From: Centrapalus pauciflorus
Lineage: Eukaryota; Streptophyta; Magnoliopsida; Asterales; Asteraceae
DNA length: 64,000 nt
Direction: 5' to 3'
NCBI GenBank assembly: GCA_020465985.1
Contig: JAANYP010006941.1
Span: 23,871 to 87,870 of the forward strand
Shown: in pieces, positions 30,910-42,419 of the stretch
Numbering within the stretch: the stretch's first letter is position 1
How the letters are laid out: each line of letters starts with the position of its first letter
Made by a program: the position numbers and the translations under genes
The notes under the pieces: model-generated
Told to the model about the DNA's origin: nothing
What the model saw: the letters and a program-made list of their open reading frames with translations, nothing else
Database searches by the model: none

Positions 30910-30945
30910 GGTAAAGGCAAAGGATTGGCTGGACCTAGTTCATAG
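30910..30945 (+). other. Conserved LTR micro-reading frame (GKGKGLAGPSS-stop)
   Basis: It directly follows a TTTTTCAG acceptor-like site, 300 nt from the LTR end. The second LTR has the same frame at 36847-36882. Relative to 8165-8200 the peptide differs only at one position (V to L) while five codons differ synonymously, including serine TCT to AGT. Confidence 0.45.
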
Positions 30946-31213
30946 GTCAGGACTTTGAAAGAGCTTGAAGTGCTTTAGAACCTGTTTCAACACCTTGGTA
31001 CTTGGCTGATGATAGAGCTTTGGGGTTTGGGGCTAGTTTATATTTGTGCTTTAATGAAATAGTCTAGAAGTCCGTGCCCTATTACCTAAAATTGTCTCTG
31101 TTTGTAATTAACTGTAATTCCACACTGTTAATTTTATCTTAGTTTCATGATTGATATCGCGTTGCTACTGGGCCTTGACTTAAGACCTTTGAGAAATCTT
31201 GGGTCTCACAGGA

Positions 31214-31226
31214 TGGTATCAGAGCA
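31214..31226 (+). promoter_or_regulatory. Primer-binding site (tRNA-iMet)
   Basis: TGGTATCAGAGCA lies three bases after the LTR end at 31210. Confidence 0.93.
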
Positions 31227-31402
31227 ATAGTTTGAGTGAATCATTGTATTACGTGTAATACATGATCTCAAACTTGTGCAATGCTATCATGACAGGATGG
31301 CTTGAACTAAGATAGGTTTCAGAGACTAGTAGGACGGGGCATGAAAGGGTACAATGTGCTAGACTAATGATCTAAATATTTAGTGATTTGAATTTCAGAG
31401 CT

Positions 31403-32641
31403 ATGTCAGGAGAAGGTGGACCATCAGGTGGCATGACCCCAGAGCAAGTCCTGGAAATGATGCAACAACTAATAACCCAGAATAATGAGCAACAAAACAA
31501 GTTTATGCTAGAGCAAATTGAATCAATAAAGAAAACTGAAAAGCGAAATAAACATAAAAAGAAACAAACTGAACAGTCAAGCGAATCTGATGATGAGCAT
31601 GTCAATCAACGAGTTGTGCAGCCAAAAGGCTGTAGATTCAAAGACTTCAAAGCGAGCGGTGCCATAACGTTTGAAGGCACAGTAGATCCAATACAAGCGT
31701 TAGATTGGATAAGTCATACTGAAGAGATCTTCAGTATCTCAGAATGTCTGGACAGCAATAGAGTTAAGTTTGCTACAGCACTGTTCGTTGGAGATGCTAG
31801 AGCCTGGTGGAAAACACAAAGGAGCATCTATGGTGAGGAAGCAATTACGACATTAGATTGGGAGTAGTTCTTGGAGATGTTCAACGCTAAATACTGTCCA
31901 ACAGAGAAACAAGACGAACTTGAGATGCAGTTGATGCAATTGAAACAAGGAACTAAGACCGTTGATGAATACGAGCATGAGTTCTCGAGACTTTGCGGCT
32001 ACTCGTCATATCAAGTAGCAACAGAAGAGCGTAAGATAAATCGATTCAGACTGGGTCTGAATCCAATATATAGAAGATAAATGAGTAGCATAAAGTTTAA
32101 AACGTATCTCAGTATTGTGGAAGCAACAAGGATGGTGGAGTGGGAATTCACAAATTCTAGTTGTGAACCCGTTATGATGGCTATAAGTCCTACTTGTCCA
32201 TCTCCAGCTAAGAAACAGAAATCCAGTAGATTCTTCGGTTCATCAAAGTCCAGTCAGCAGCAGTCACAAGCATCTTCTACACCTCAGAAGACTAGAGTCT
32301 ATTCCATACAGTCAGGAGCACGACCGTGTAAACGCCATAACAAATTTCATAGCGGACGCTGCAACCCTAGAGATGTGACCTGTTACACTTGTAACCGGAT
32401 TGGACATGGAAGCGATGAGTGCCCAGAAAGAAACGACGTATGCTACAACTGTGGTGAGCGTGGACATTATGCCAAGCATTGCCCAAATGCACGCGTGCTT
32501 ACTAATCCTGAACAACCAGTTGGCAGAGCAATCCAACAGAGTACTACAATGATACCTACAGCTAAGGCGCGAGCTTTCCATATAACTGCTGAGGATGCCG
32601 AGGAGACGCCAGAAACGCCAAAAGACCCCAATGGTAACTAA
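31403..32641 (+). pseudogene. Gag of the pol-less chromovirus relative, two in-frame stops
   Basis: It starts MSGEGGPSGGMTPEQVLEMM at 31403. One reading frame runs throughout, with stops TAG 31865-31867 (after TTLDWE) and TAA 32078-32080 (after PIYRR). The capsid core has KGCRFKDFKASGAITFEGT, RAWWKTQ and KYCPTEKQDELE. The C-terminus has two intact CCHC knuckles, CYTCNRIGHGSDEC and CYNCGERGHYAKHC, then AFHITAEDAEETPE, where protease would normally begin; the frame ends at NGN-stop (32639-32641). Conservation of everything but two stops suggests recent inactivation or trans-supplied Gag. Similar in order to the gag at 8670 but clearly a different family. Confidence 0.9.
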
Positions 32642-34508
32642 TTATAAGTTTCTTATATGATAAAATGATTTAATTCCGTTGCCAGCTGAAAATCAGTTCT
32701 AAAATAAGTAGTGAGTTAACTGTACAACCATGTCATCGATAGTGAATAATGCGGATGACATATGGGTTGTATCAGTTGAAGTTACGATACAAATACTATT
32801 CCAATCAGAAATTATACCTATAAACCAATATAGGTATTGTAATCTGAATCGTGTATGATTCAAAAACTTTAAGAAATCAAAATATAATCCTAAGCGCAAG
32901 CTACTTCGTAAATCCTTGTAATCAGAAAGATTACAGCGTGTCTTATAATGAGACAGAGGTAGAAGTTGCTGATCCAATAAATATTAATGAGAAGAGTATT
33001 TGAATCAAGTAATTAAGTACCCAATGACAACTTAAATAAGAATCAAAGAAATCAGAGGCACAAAGCGAGAGTAATAAGAAACAGATTGAGATTTTTGTTA
33101 AGCCAAACAATTAGTCATGAATGGCCAATGAAATGTCGTATATGCTAAAATAAATGAAGTGATGGATTCTCACTATGTCGACGCGAGACTAGTGAGATAG
33201 TCCATATGGAATTCTTATTCCACCTAATTGTACATAAATGAGAAGCTTCCGCCAAAAGAGTAAAGTAATTTTGAATTCAGAAATTCACCAATGAAGATTC
33301 AAACCTAAGTCTATACATATAATTAAACAGAATCAAAGATTATTACTTTGTCAAAGCCTTTTGACCAAATTGCACAAGTGAACTAATAGAGGAAGGCAAT
33401 GACGATAAAGTAGAAGATGATGTAAATGGTCGTAGAGACGGTTTTGGAACCCTGGTAACTCGAGACCTGACTTCAATAACAGAATCTGTCGTCATGTCTA
33501 ACGAATCACACCAAGAAAGCCTAAGTAAATTGTCGATTCCTATCAAAATCGTTTTCCTTGGAATCTGATTCTATATAGCATTTGTTTTCCATGTCGTTAA
33601 TATTCCTATTCACTGGAAGATTTGAAAGCGTATGATCTCTTCAAGTTCTTGATCATGTTTGACTTACCTGAAATATCCATCAACTGCTAAACCGTTGCGA
33701 AGAAGATGTGGTCGATTGTAACTTCAAATTTTTTTTTGATTCTCTGTTCGAACTCCTGTTTTGTTCGGCAAGCTTTAAATGCAGCATTTCAACATTTTGC
33801 CTCAATCTCTCATTCTCGGCTTCTAAACACTTGATCATCTTGGAAGGTTTTGCTTCTCGAGAGGCTGCTTATGTAAATGATTTAGCGGATATGGCAGCGC
33901 AATTGGAGACCAAGGTAGGTGAGGTGGAGTCGTTACACGAAGAGTTGGCTCCGGTTGTTGCGCCGGAGGATTGATTCCATCTGCTTGTCAATGCAAAGTA
34001 ATTGTAAGTCTTCACAATAGTCAACATAATTAAAAAATCGGCTAAGCGATTGATGATTGTAACATCATCAATAAAAGAAACATAAAGTACAGATAATCAG
34101 ACTCCCGAAAAGCTCTATAGTTAATTCAAGAGCAAATGAAAAGAGATATGAACCAACTAATATATAGAGATATTAGCTGAATTGAATGAAATATAAAGTT
34201 AAATCTCAAAAATCCATAAAGTGAATATATAAATGAAAATTTTACAATAATACAGATGAGAGATTTAAAAAGCCATAACTGGCTCAAGATCAAACGAAAA
34301 AGAGATATATGAGCTAACTCATGTATTGAGTTGTTATCTGGATTGATTATGGCGTAAAACATAAAGCTCATATATTAAGAGTATGAATAATAAGTCAGAA
34401 TTCCTAAATGATCAAACAGTGAAATATTGAATTAAATATGAACTCCGAGGAGAAACTTGAGTTTCTAGTACTTATGAATCTCAAAGAAGCATAAATCATA
34501 AAAAACAG
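32642..34508 (+). other. Non-coding replacement of pol
   Basis: About 1.9 kb between gag and the chromodomain tail where pol should be. No protease, RT or integrase motif is visible in any frame. The middle (about 33340-33975) has a different composition and looks like a captured fragment, listed separately. Confidence 0.75.
33340..33975. other. Possible captured host-gene fragment in the pol-less element
   Basis: It is richer in GC and codon-like compared with its AT-rich surroundings. On the minus strand, 33837-33737 reads MIKCLEAENERLRQNVEML, a leucine-zipper-like coiled coil, and 33546-33343 is a 67-codon serine-rich frame (RVTRVPKPSLRPFTSSS...). On the plus strand 33850-33974 reads REAAYVNDLADMAAQLETKV and ends APED-stop. 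Facing orientations suggest a rearranged fragment. I do not recognise the donor gene. Confidence 0.35.
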
Positions 34509-34611
34509 ATGGTGCACGTTAAGTGGAAACACCACAAAGATTCGCATCAGCTTTGGGAAATTAAAAGATATCATAAAAGCTATCTACCCAAGTCTGTTCG
34601 AACATATCTAA
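34509..34611 (+). pseudogene. Chromodomain C-terminal remnant
   Basis: It reads MVHVKWKHHKDSHQLWEIK, then a one-base shift leads to IIKAIYPSLFEHI-stop (TAA 34609-34611). This is the same VKWKHH chromodomain end seen at 18528-18633. It shows that the element descends from a full chromovirus whose pol was lost. Confidence 0.75.
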
Positions 34612-34648
34612 CTTCGGGGACGAAGTTTGTGCGTGGTGGAGCCCATTC

Positions 34649-37147
34649 TGTAACAACCCAACTTTTAGCCCAACTAAATATCTGATCATCGAACCAATAA
34701 TGTAATATTATTACATTATTTTGAATTATAATTTAATTAAGTTTTTTTTAAATATTTAATTAAATTATATAAATATTTAAATTATGAATTAATAAATTAT
34801 TAAAGATAATTAAATAAGGGAGATATAAGATACAAAAGTAATAGTGGGTTAAGTAGCAAATATAACTAGTTGAAGTATATAAACGAAAATTATGATCATA
34901 AAATCAGATTTTTGACTCTCTCTCTACTCTCTCTAGATTTCTCTCTCTACTCTCTCTCTAAGATTTCTTCCAAACCGACCGTCCGATTATCAAGATTTAT
35001 ACGTTACCGGAAAGATCTCGAAGCATACAACAACAATCTACTATTATATGCTTGATTTCGTACGAATTTGAGGTAAGAAATTACGTATTAAGCTTCTATA
35101 TTTTCGGTTTTAAAGTTAGGAATTCGAATTTAGGATTTTCATGAAATTAAAGCTAGTTTAACTTGAGATTTAACTAGAATAAGTATAATATAAGTGAACC
35201 TAGGAGTAATACTTAACATATTTTGTGATTTTAGACCTAAAACACATGTTTTTAAAGATATAAATGATGAACAAATTCGAAATATCAAGAACAAACTCGA
35301 AATACATGAACAAACTCGACATTTGACCTTAAATTCGAATATTGTTCGAATTTGACATTAGAATCGAGGGAGGCCTTCGAATTTAACTATTGTATTTGAA
35401 TTTGTCCATCAAATCAAGAATAGGATTCGAATATAGTCATTAAGTCCAAATGGGCTTTGAATTTAGTCATTAAGTTCGAAATTGATACCTCAAATATAGC
35501 ATCATTTTCGAATTTAAGCATAAAATTAAGACTAGGAGTTCGAATTTGACTATAATCGAAATGATAGATTCGAATTTAGTCCTAGGATTCGAGTTTAGCA
35601 TTTATATTCGATCTTAATGTCTTTAAGCTTAGCATGTATTCGATTTTGATACATAAAGTCGAAACTCACTCCCTAGATTTGGATATCTTGAATAAAACAC
35701 ATAGAAAACACAAAAATTAACAAGATAGTTAGCAAAATGATTATATATATGTGTAAATGTGTGTGGGATATATGATTATGAATTAAAATTAATTACAACA
35801 ACATGATAAATATGCATACATTCAAATATGTGAATGGGGGATAAATTAATAGAAATTAAGGCTTATTAACTAAATTAAATGAGTTGAATAATGATTTAAC
35901 AAGAAATTAATATCACATGATAATGATTGGATGAAATGAAGTAAGAAATATATGATCATATGATCAAGTTATGAGATTTTGAGATTAAAAGACCAACGAA
36001 CGAACCGTGAGCATTATTAAACGAATGAATACTGAATATACTATTCAGATGATATAAAGGCTAATAAATATCAGAAATGATATGATTAACAGATTGAGCA
36101 ACAAGCAAAATGACAAGCATCTGAAAATCTGATATAAGTCAGATTGTGAGCAACAGAGCCAGAGCCAGAAAGTGCAAATAACCAATAACTGTGAGTTGTA
36201 GATTTTACTTTAAAAGCAAATTATGTGAATTGAGACTTTTGTTGCATGATCCTGATTTTATTGAACGTCTGATCTTGAGCATGATATATATTATCATAGT
36301 ATATTTACTATGATTTGTTGAGCTGAGCATTTATTCTTCCAGAATCTATTTCATTGATGAGTCATTTGATTGTTAAGCTTAACTCCATCAGTATTGCTCA
36401 GTGTTGGGTTAATGTTAGGCTTATGATGTGCTGATTTACGTGATGAAAGCACAGAGGGTAGCTAGAGCTGAGCATTCCGATGATATCCATATAGAGCAAT
36501 TACTGGTAGCTAGCCCAGTGCGTGGCTGATCCCCACTAATGATGCGTGTGTATGGAGTTATCATCATCCGAGCATTTCTTATGAATTTGTCTAAAAGTCT
36601 CAAGAGCAACAACAGTTTTATAACTGGGAGCTGAGCAAAGTCGCGCATCTAAAGAGCATTAATTGGCCAATGTCCCTTCGAGATTGAGCTGTGCATGAGC
36701 CTAGTGCAGTGCATAAGCAATAGAGCTGAGCAGTGCATGAGCCGAGTGCAGTGCATGTGCTTCCGCGTTCATAATTGCATGTTAAATGTGAAATTCTACA
36801 TTCTCACTAAGCAAATAAGCTTACCCCGTTGTTGCATTATTTTTCAGGTAAAGGCAAAGGATTGGCTGGACCTAGTTCATAGGTCAGGACTTTGAAAGAG
36901 CTTGAAGTGCTTTAGAACCTGTTTCAACACCTTGGTACTTGGCTGATGATAGAGCTTTGGGGTTTGGGGCTAGTTTATATTTGTGCTTTAATGAAATAGT
37001 CTAGAAGTCTGTGCCCTATTACCTAAAATTGTCTCTGTTTGTAATTAACTGTAATTCCGCACTGTTAATTTTATCTTAGTTTCATGATTGATATTGCGTT
37101 GCTAATGGGCCTTGACTTAAGACCTTTGAGAAATCTTGGGTCTCACA
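34649..37147 (+). repeat. 3' LTR of the pol-less chromovirus relative
   Basis: 2,499 bp, nearly identical to 28718-31210; a visible difference is a short extra TTTTTTAAATATT block at about 34743. TATATAAA at 34876, donor-like GAG|GTAAGA around 35073, acceptor TTTTTCAG ending at 36847, micro-frame 36847-36882. The 61-66 codon frames within it are LTR-internal and not thought to be genes. Confidence 0.92.
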
Positions 37148-37291
37148 CATAGAAACCTTCTTGTGTATTATCCCACAACAAAATTTGGGTACCCGGCTTT
37201 GGGCAAATTATTGTTGTCGAAAAGTGAACTTTCACGATCATAATATATGTAAGGCCAATGTTGTTTCATACCAAACACGAATACCCCAACA
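37148..37291 (+). repeat. 5' LTR of the Copia element, right part
   Basis: This continues the LTR after the nested element, matching 60585-60736 of the 3' LTR, and ends ATACCCCAACA. Position 37205-37220 is perfectly complementary to the 16 bases 37293-37308 immediately after the LTR. Confidence 0.88.
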
Positions 37292-37292
37292 A

Positions 37293-37308
37293 TCGACAAC
37301 AATAATTT
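37293..37308 (+). promoter_or_regulatory. Atypical primer-site position: 16-nt complement of the LTR
   Basis: There is no initiator-tRNA complement after this 5' LTR. Instead TCGACAACAATAATTT, two bases past the LTR end, is the exact reverse complement of 37205-37220 inside the LTR. The RNA could fold a 16-bp stem with a 72-nt loop ending at the priming position. Self-priming, a U5-leader stem, or a different tRNA primer are all possible. Confidence 0.45.
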
Positions 37309-37319
37309 CGTGAAGAACA

Positions 37320-37858
37320 ATGGCAGAATCTTTGAAGGATATGACGTCGAAGTTTGCGAAGATTGACAAGTTCGAGGGTCAAGACTTTCGTCGGTGGCAA
37401 AACAAGATGCACTTTCTTCTCACGACATTGAAGGTGGTGTACGTTTTGAGCACTCCCATGCCAGAAATCATTGAGAACGAAACAATAGAGATGATGAGGA
37501 AGCGAAACAAATGGGAAAACGATGACTACATCTGTCGTGGACCCATCTTATATGGTATGATCGATCCTCTTTTCGATAAATTACCACCATCTTGGAAGGA
37601 TTATAAACACACTTTAAAACACAACAAGGAAGAGTTGACGTTGATTCAACTTGGTAGTCATTTGCGCCTAGAAGAATCTCTTCGGGCGCATGAAAGTGAC
37701 AAGGATAAGGGCAGGAATACTGCTTAACCATCTTCGGTGAATATGGTTGAAAACAAAAAGGATGCCAAGTCCGGTTTTAAACGAAAATTTAAGGATACCA
37801 ATGACACTCCAAACAAGAAACCTAAAAAGGTGTGTTGGAAGTGTGGTCTTGATGGACA
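37320..37858 (+). pseudogene. Copia gag, internally deleted and interrupted
   Basis: It starts MAESLKDMTSKFAKIDKFEG at 37320. The Gag core continues RRWQNKMHFLLTTLKVVYVL and WENDDYICRGPILYGMIDPLFD, then jumps directly to KLPPSWKDYKHTLKHNKEEL. In relatives I remember, roughly 90 residues separate those two blocks, so an internal deletion is likely. A TAA at 37725-37727 breaks the frame. The CCHC knuckle begins CWKCGLDGH and is cut at 37858 by the composite insertion; its end, GHFKRDC, resumes at 55936. Confidence 0.88.
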
Positions 37859-38655
37859 TGTAACGCCCAGATTTTTTGCATATAAAAATTTAAAAACTAG
37901 AAGTTATGAGTTATTCAATTATAATCGTTAAATATGAATTAGAAATTTCAAGCAACCAAATAATGATAAAATTATATTTTAGGAATAAAACCACAGTAAA
38001 CGTAAATCTTCGTTGCATTAGGATAACCAAAGTCTGTTGCCCAAATTGCTTATTTTGTACTAGATTATAGTTTCATTTTGTTGACTTTCAAAGAAAAATG
38101 ATATACAACTCATTTAGGGCCTTCACCCTTTGCAATTTTTTTTCCTTTGCCTCATGCATATTCTTTTCCATTCTCATTCTCCATTGACTCTTTTATTTAA
38201 ACACTCTCCATTTTCTTTCATGCATTCCAAAACCCACATGTTGAGAATTTATTTTTTAAAAAAAATCTTGGAAACATTCTTGAAGTCTTGGAGTGGAGGC
38301 TAGGACAATCTCATTATCATCTCCAACCCTTCATTTTCCAACCTTGAGGTATAAAATTTCCATTCACGTCACCTATTTATTTTGACATTAGAGATCATCA
38401 AACTAAACCTTACATCTTCAAATAATCTAAAATCTAGTAGTTGAGTTCATCCATTTCATCACTTTCATCAATAAAACCCAAAACACCCACAAATGGAGTT
38501 TATCTCAAAATTTTACAAATCTCTCAAATAACCATAAAACATCAAAAAATTATTAGAAACAAGATTAGATATGAATTTCTGATTTGATTTAAGGATTTAA
38601 GTTGACTTTTTGGGCCATTGGAGTAAACTCCATGATTTTTGGGAGTTGAGAAATA
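37859..38655 (+). repeat. Truncated first LTR (LTR A) of the composite
   Basis: It starts TGTAACGCCCAG and matches the first 800 bp of LTR B and LTR C (TTTTTTGCATA, TTCGTTGCATTAGGATAACC, CAACCTTGAGGTATAAA). The match breaks at GAGTTGAGAAATAAAATG, where it joins internal sequence ATGATCATGAAATGC; AAATG-like microhomology lies at the join. Confidence 0.88.
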
Positions 38656-39555
38656 AAATGATCATGAAATGCATAATATAATGATAATGATAATAACAAC
38701 TAGGAAAGCAAGAACAGTTATTTTAAATGAACCCCTTAATTAACAAACGATATTATCACAAAATCAATTCATATAAACAAATCTTGATGTTCGAGAGTAG
38801 ATGGATATAAATTCTATAAAATCATTATAAATGCAAGTGAAATCAATGAACGAGAAAGGAAATGTAAAAAATAAAATCACAAGAGGAGGACTAGAACTCT
38901 CTAATAAGAAAAATATGTACGGAACAAACCATAAAACCATAGGAAGAAGATAATACAACTAATCCCTTTGGAAAAAAAAAGATGTGTCTGAGAGGGAGAA
39001 TTGAGATTTGGTAGGGGAGCTAAAAGTCTTTTTAGCCGAATGTGATCGTGAAAACAGAAATATTAAAATATAAAGAGAAATATAATGTCTCTTCTTCATG
39101 AAATCAACTTCACTTGATTTCAAACAACACTAAACAAATACAAAAGTTGAGATTCCATTCGAAGACGGTCTCTGAGAGACCGGTATAGTTTAATCTAACG
39201 GGAAAGTCGACGACCATGATTTCAATGACGAGGCCCGACCAACGAGAAAAGTACTATAAAATCTAAAACTTGAAATGAATTAATTTAAACAATGATCGAA
39301 CTTAATCACTCGAAGTGATGAAATCACACCTTAAAATAATCAATTGTACTAAGAGACCCATAAATGGGTAAACAAAACTATAGTGAATACAAGCATAAAT
39401 TAAACAAAGGAAAATCAAGCATAAGATCCAAAGGTATGGAGACTGAGAAACCATGCACTTGTCAGACATGAGAATCGAAGAGTAGGATCAAATGTCGAAA
39501 CTATCACGACACCCAAATGATCTCGAGGACGATATCAATCCAACGGGAAAGTGAT
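38656..39555 (+). repeat. Duplicated 3' internal segment between LTR A and LTR B
   Basis: About 900 bp closely matching 52683-53580, including the same minus-strand 64-codon frame and the AACGGGAAAGTG purine-rich end next to the LTR. No gene is recognisable. Confidence 0.85.
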
Positions 39556-40380
39556 TGTAACGCGCGGATTTTTTGCATAAATATTTAAAAACTAGAAATT
39601 ATGAGTTATTCAGTTATAATCGTTAAATATAAATTAGAAATTTCAAGCAACCAAACAATGATAAAATTATATTTTAGGAATAAAACCAAAGTAAACGTAA
39701 ATCTTCGTTGCATTAGGATAACCGAAGTATGATACCAAAATTGCTTATTTGGTACTAGATTATTGTTTCATTTTGTTCACTTTCGAAGAATAATGACATA
39801 TCACCCATTTAGGGCCTTCACCCTCCTGCAATATTTTTCCTTTGCCCCATGCATCTTCTTTTCCTTTCTCCTTCCCCATTGACTCTAATATTTAAACACT
39901 CTCCATTTTCTTACATGCATTTCAAAACCCACATGTTGAGAATTTATATTTTAAAAAAATGCTGGAAACATTCTTGAAGTCTTGGAGTGGAGGCTAGGAC
40001 AATCTCATTATCATCTCCAACCCTTCATTTTCCAACCTTGAGGTATAAAATTTTCATTCACGTCACCAATTTCTTTTGACATTAGAGATCATCAAACTAA
40101 ACCTTACATGTTCAAATAATCTAAAATCTAGTAGTTGAGTTCATCCATTTCATCACTTTCATCAAGAAAACCCATAACACCCATTAATGGAGTTTATCGC
40201 AAAATTTTACAAATCTCTCAAATAACCATAAAACATCAAAAAATTATTAGAAACAAGATTAGATATGAATTTCTGATTTGATTTAAGGATTTAAGTTGAG
40301 TTTTTGGGCCATTGGAGTAAACTCCATGATTTTTGGGAGTTGAGAAATTAAATTAAAATGGAATAGGAATTAATAATTTT

Positions 40381-40383
<3 letters not shown>

Positions 40384-40418
<35 letters not shown>
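40384..40418 (+). repeat. (GT)n microsatellite in LTR B
   Basis: About 17 GT units; the matching place in LTR C (54402-54413) has only a handful, so it has expanded here. Confidence 0.9.
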
Positions 40419-40419
<1 letters not shown>

Positions 40420-41642
40420 GTGCGGGGTGGCCATAGGTCAGATGACCCTGTCGCCGCCGCCGCCAGCGGTCGGCGATCGGTCAGCCTCTTCTTCCCTCGC
40501 GTAGGCTGCTGCGTTTGTCTGTCGTTCCCTGCTTTCTGCTTTCTGTTTCCTTTTCATCAGCAATAACACAAACAGAAAACATTTAGGGTTGGGCTAAAAA
40601 AAATGTTGGGTTGCAGACTTCTTATTTAAGTTTTGTGTGGGCCACTTGGCTTAAGCCCAAATCATACGCCTCTATCTGCCTGTCCTCTTTCTTTCTTCTT
40701 TTTTTTTTTTTTTCCAAAAACAACAACCACCAGACACATTAGTGTGCCTTATTTATTCGTTTATCTATTTGTTTATTTATTATTTACTTATTTATTTATT
40801 TTCTTTTGATTTTGGAATTTAAAAGTAAGTTTGTGGGCTAATTTATATTGACGAAAAGTGGGTTGAGTTAGTTAGTAGTATGGCTTAAGTCCAAATCGGT
40901 TATATTAATTTATTTTGGGTCAATGCTCGTTGTTATACTAATTAGTTTTGGGTTGGTGATTTTGTATAATGTTAATTGGTTAATTCTATTGGGTCAAATA
41001 TTTGATGGACCAACTAGTTGGGTTTAAGGCCGGATTCCATTTTAATTTTTATACTGAGTTTAAAGTTCTATTGTTGGGCCGTAAGTGTGGGTTAATGAAT
41101 TAATATATTTTGGGCTTGAGCACTTTTTGAGTGGATCATTGTTAATAATAAGATAAATGTATTTAATTAATTTAATTATAAGTTAATTAGGGAAACTGTC
41201 CATTTAAAGAAAAGACTGTAAAAATTTATAAGTTCAAGTTAGTTGATTAAATAATTCACTATAGCCGAAATAGGTTCGAGACCTATAATTATAGGCTAAA
41301 TAACCTAAAACATAGTATTTAATTAATTTTAAAGATTTTTCCGTATAAATAAATAGTTATCGTTTTAGCCCCCGAAGGCCAATCAAGGAGATTTAGTATT
41401 ATACGAATTAAATGGTTACAATCAAGCGATGTACTTTTATTATCAGGTTGGTAGCCGGGTGTGGTGAGTTCAGATTTTTGTTTGGCCGTGTTTACCTTGA
41501 CCGAGCTTCGAAGAGCCAATTTTTGTAGTAGTGTGAGTAACATATTTATTTGCATGAGTAGTTATATGTGTTTATGCATATTTGCTATATTCGCTTTATT
41601 TGTATCACCCTGTCATGCCATTATCATTTTCATGATTATGTC

Positions 41643-41671
41643 GAACACATGATATATACATACATATATAT

Positions 41672-41742
<71 letters not shown>
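41643..41742 (+). repeat. (TA)n microsatellite, left flank of the Mutator-like element
   Basis: A nearly pure TA tract that directly abuts the left terminus. YIYI-type reading frames across it are artefacts. Confidence 0.95.
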
Positions 41743-41746
<4 letters not shown>

Positions 41747-42419
41747 AATGGGTTCTTTTAAGAACTCCAAATAATGTGAGAACACAAGAACCATTTTCAT
41801 CCCTTGGATTAAGAGGATCAATGGTGGATAATCAATGGCATTTTTGTAAATCTTTGCAAATATGGGAGTCTCCACTAAGGGTAATTCTGTCTTTTTCTTT
41901 GGCCTCTTCCTTGTGACTCTTCAGAAAAGCTGTCATTTAATTAAGCTTTTCAATCTTCAATGTAATCATCATTTGTGTTTGTCATTAATCTACCGGTCTC
42001 CTCCCTTTTCTCCGGCCAGAAGAAGTCTGCTCCGTCGAGTCGCCGGAAATCATTTTCTTTTTTTTTTTCGACCTATCCATGGAGTCGTCTTTTACAGTTC
42101 AACAGACTCCATGTAATGTCGTTCCTAATTGTTTTCCAGCAGACGAGGAGGTCGTCGAGTCTTTTCATAATCCAGGTAATTCGTCGTTTCCCTTGGCTAA
42201 TATCCGATGTTTCTAAATTTTTTCTTTCTAACAAGTCTGATTTTGTTGTGTCCATGTCAGTATTTTTTTGTCTTTGCTGTCATATTCGATGTTTTTCGTA
42301 GTAGGTTTCCTTTCAGTAGTTGTTTTGAAATTCTGAACGAAGCCTTTCTGTTTTTATGAACGTATGCATTCCTTGTTGTTTTTATTTTTATTTTGATATC
42401 GTATGTGTTGAACATTTTT

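Larger units (their letters stand above)
28718..31210 (+). repeat. 5' LTR of the pol-less chromovirus relative
   Basis: It starts TGTAACAACCC and ends GGTCTCACA. TATATAAA at 28932-28939 and a TC-rich tract (28972-29022) mark a likely promoter. Donor-like GAG|GTAAGA at 29131-29139, CTTAC at 30883-30887 and TTTTTCAG ending at 30910 suggest an internal intron. A dense AATTCGAATTT array lies at 29334-29720. Confidence 0.92.
28718..37147 (+). mobile_element. Pol-less chromovirus-related element (non-autonomous)
   Basis: 8,430 bp, with duplications CATAG (28713-28717 and 37148-37152), LTRs of 2,493 and 2,499 bp that look nearly identical, primer site at 31214, a gag pseudogene, about 1.9 kb of non-coding sequence, then a chromodomain tail and 3' LTR. 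Protease, RT, RNase H and most of integrase are absent. Retention of gag plus the chromodomain end is what a large internal replacement in a Tekay-like element would leave. LTR similarity implies recent movement, presumably by enzymes from a relative. Confidence 0.92.

Noticed and set aside
29134..30945. Idea that the GKGK frame is spliced directly in frame to the first exon at the donor
   Set aside because: In each family the codon placed just before the joined G would be TGA or TAA, so direct translation across this junction is not possible; the upstream partner is unknown.
30758..30958. 66-codon frame repeated at 36695-36895
   Set aside because: Identical because both lie in the two LTRs of one element. 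Its only conserved part near the acceptor is read in a different frame (GKGK...), so this frame is not the coding one.
41568..41774. Reading frames of repeated Tyr-Ile on both strands (also 48756-49001 and 55225-55482)
   Set aside because: They are translations of (TA)n microsatellites, with no start context, no homology and strand-symmetric appearance.
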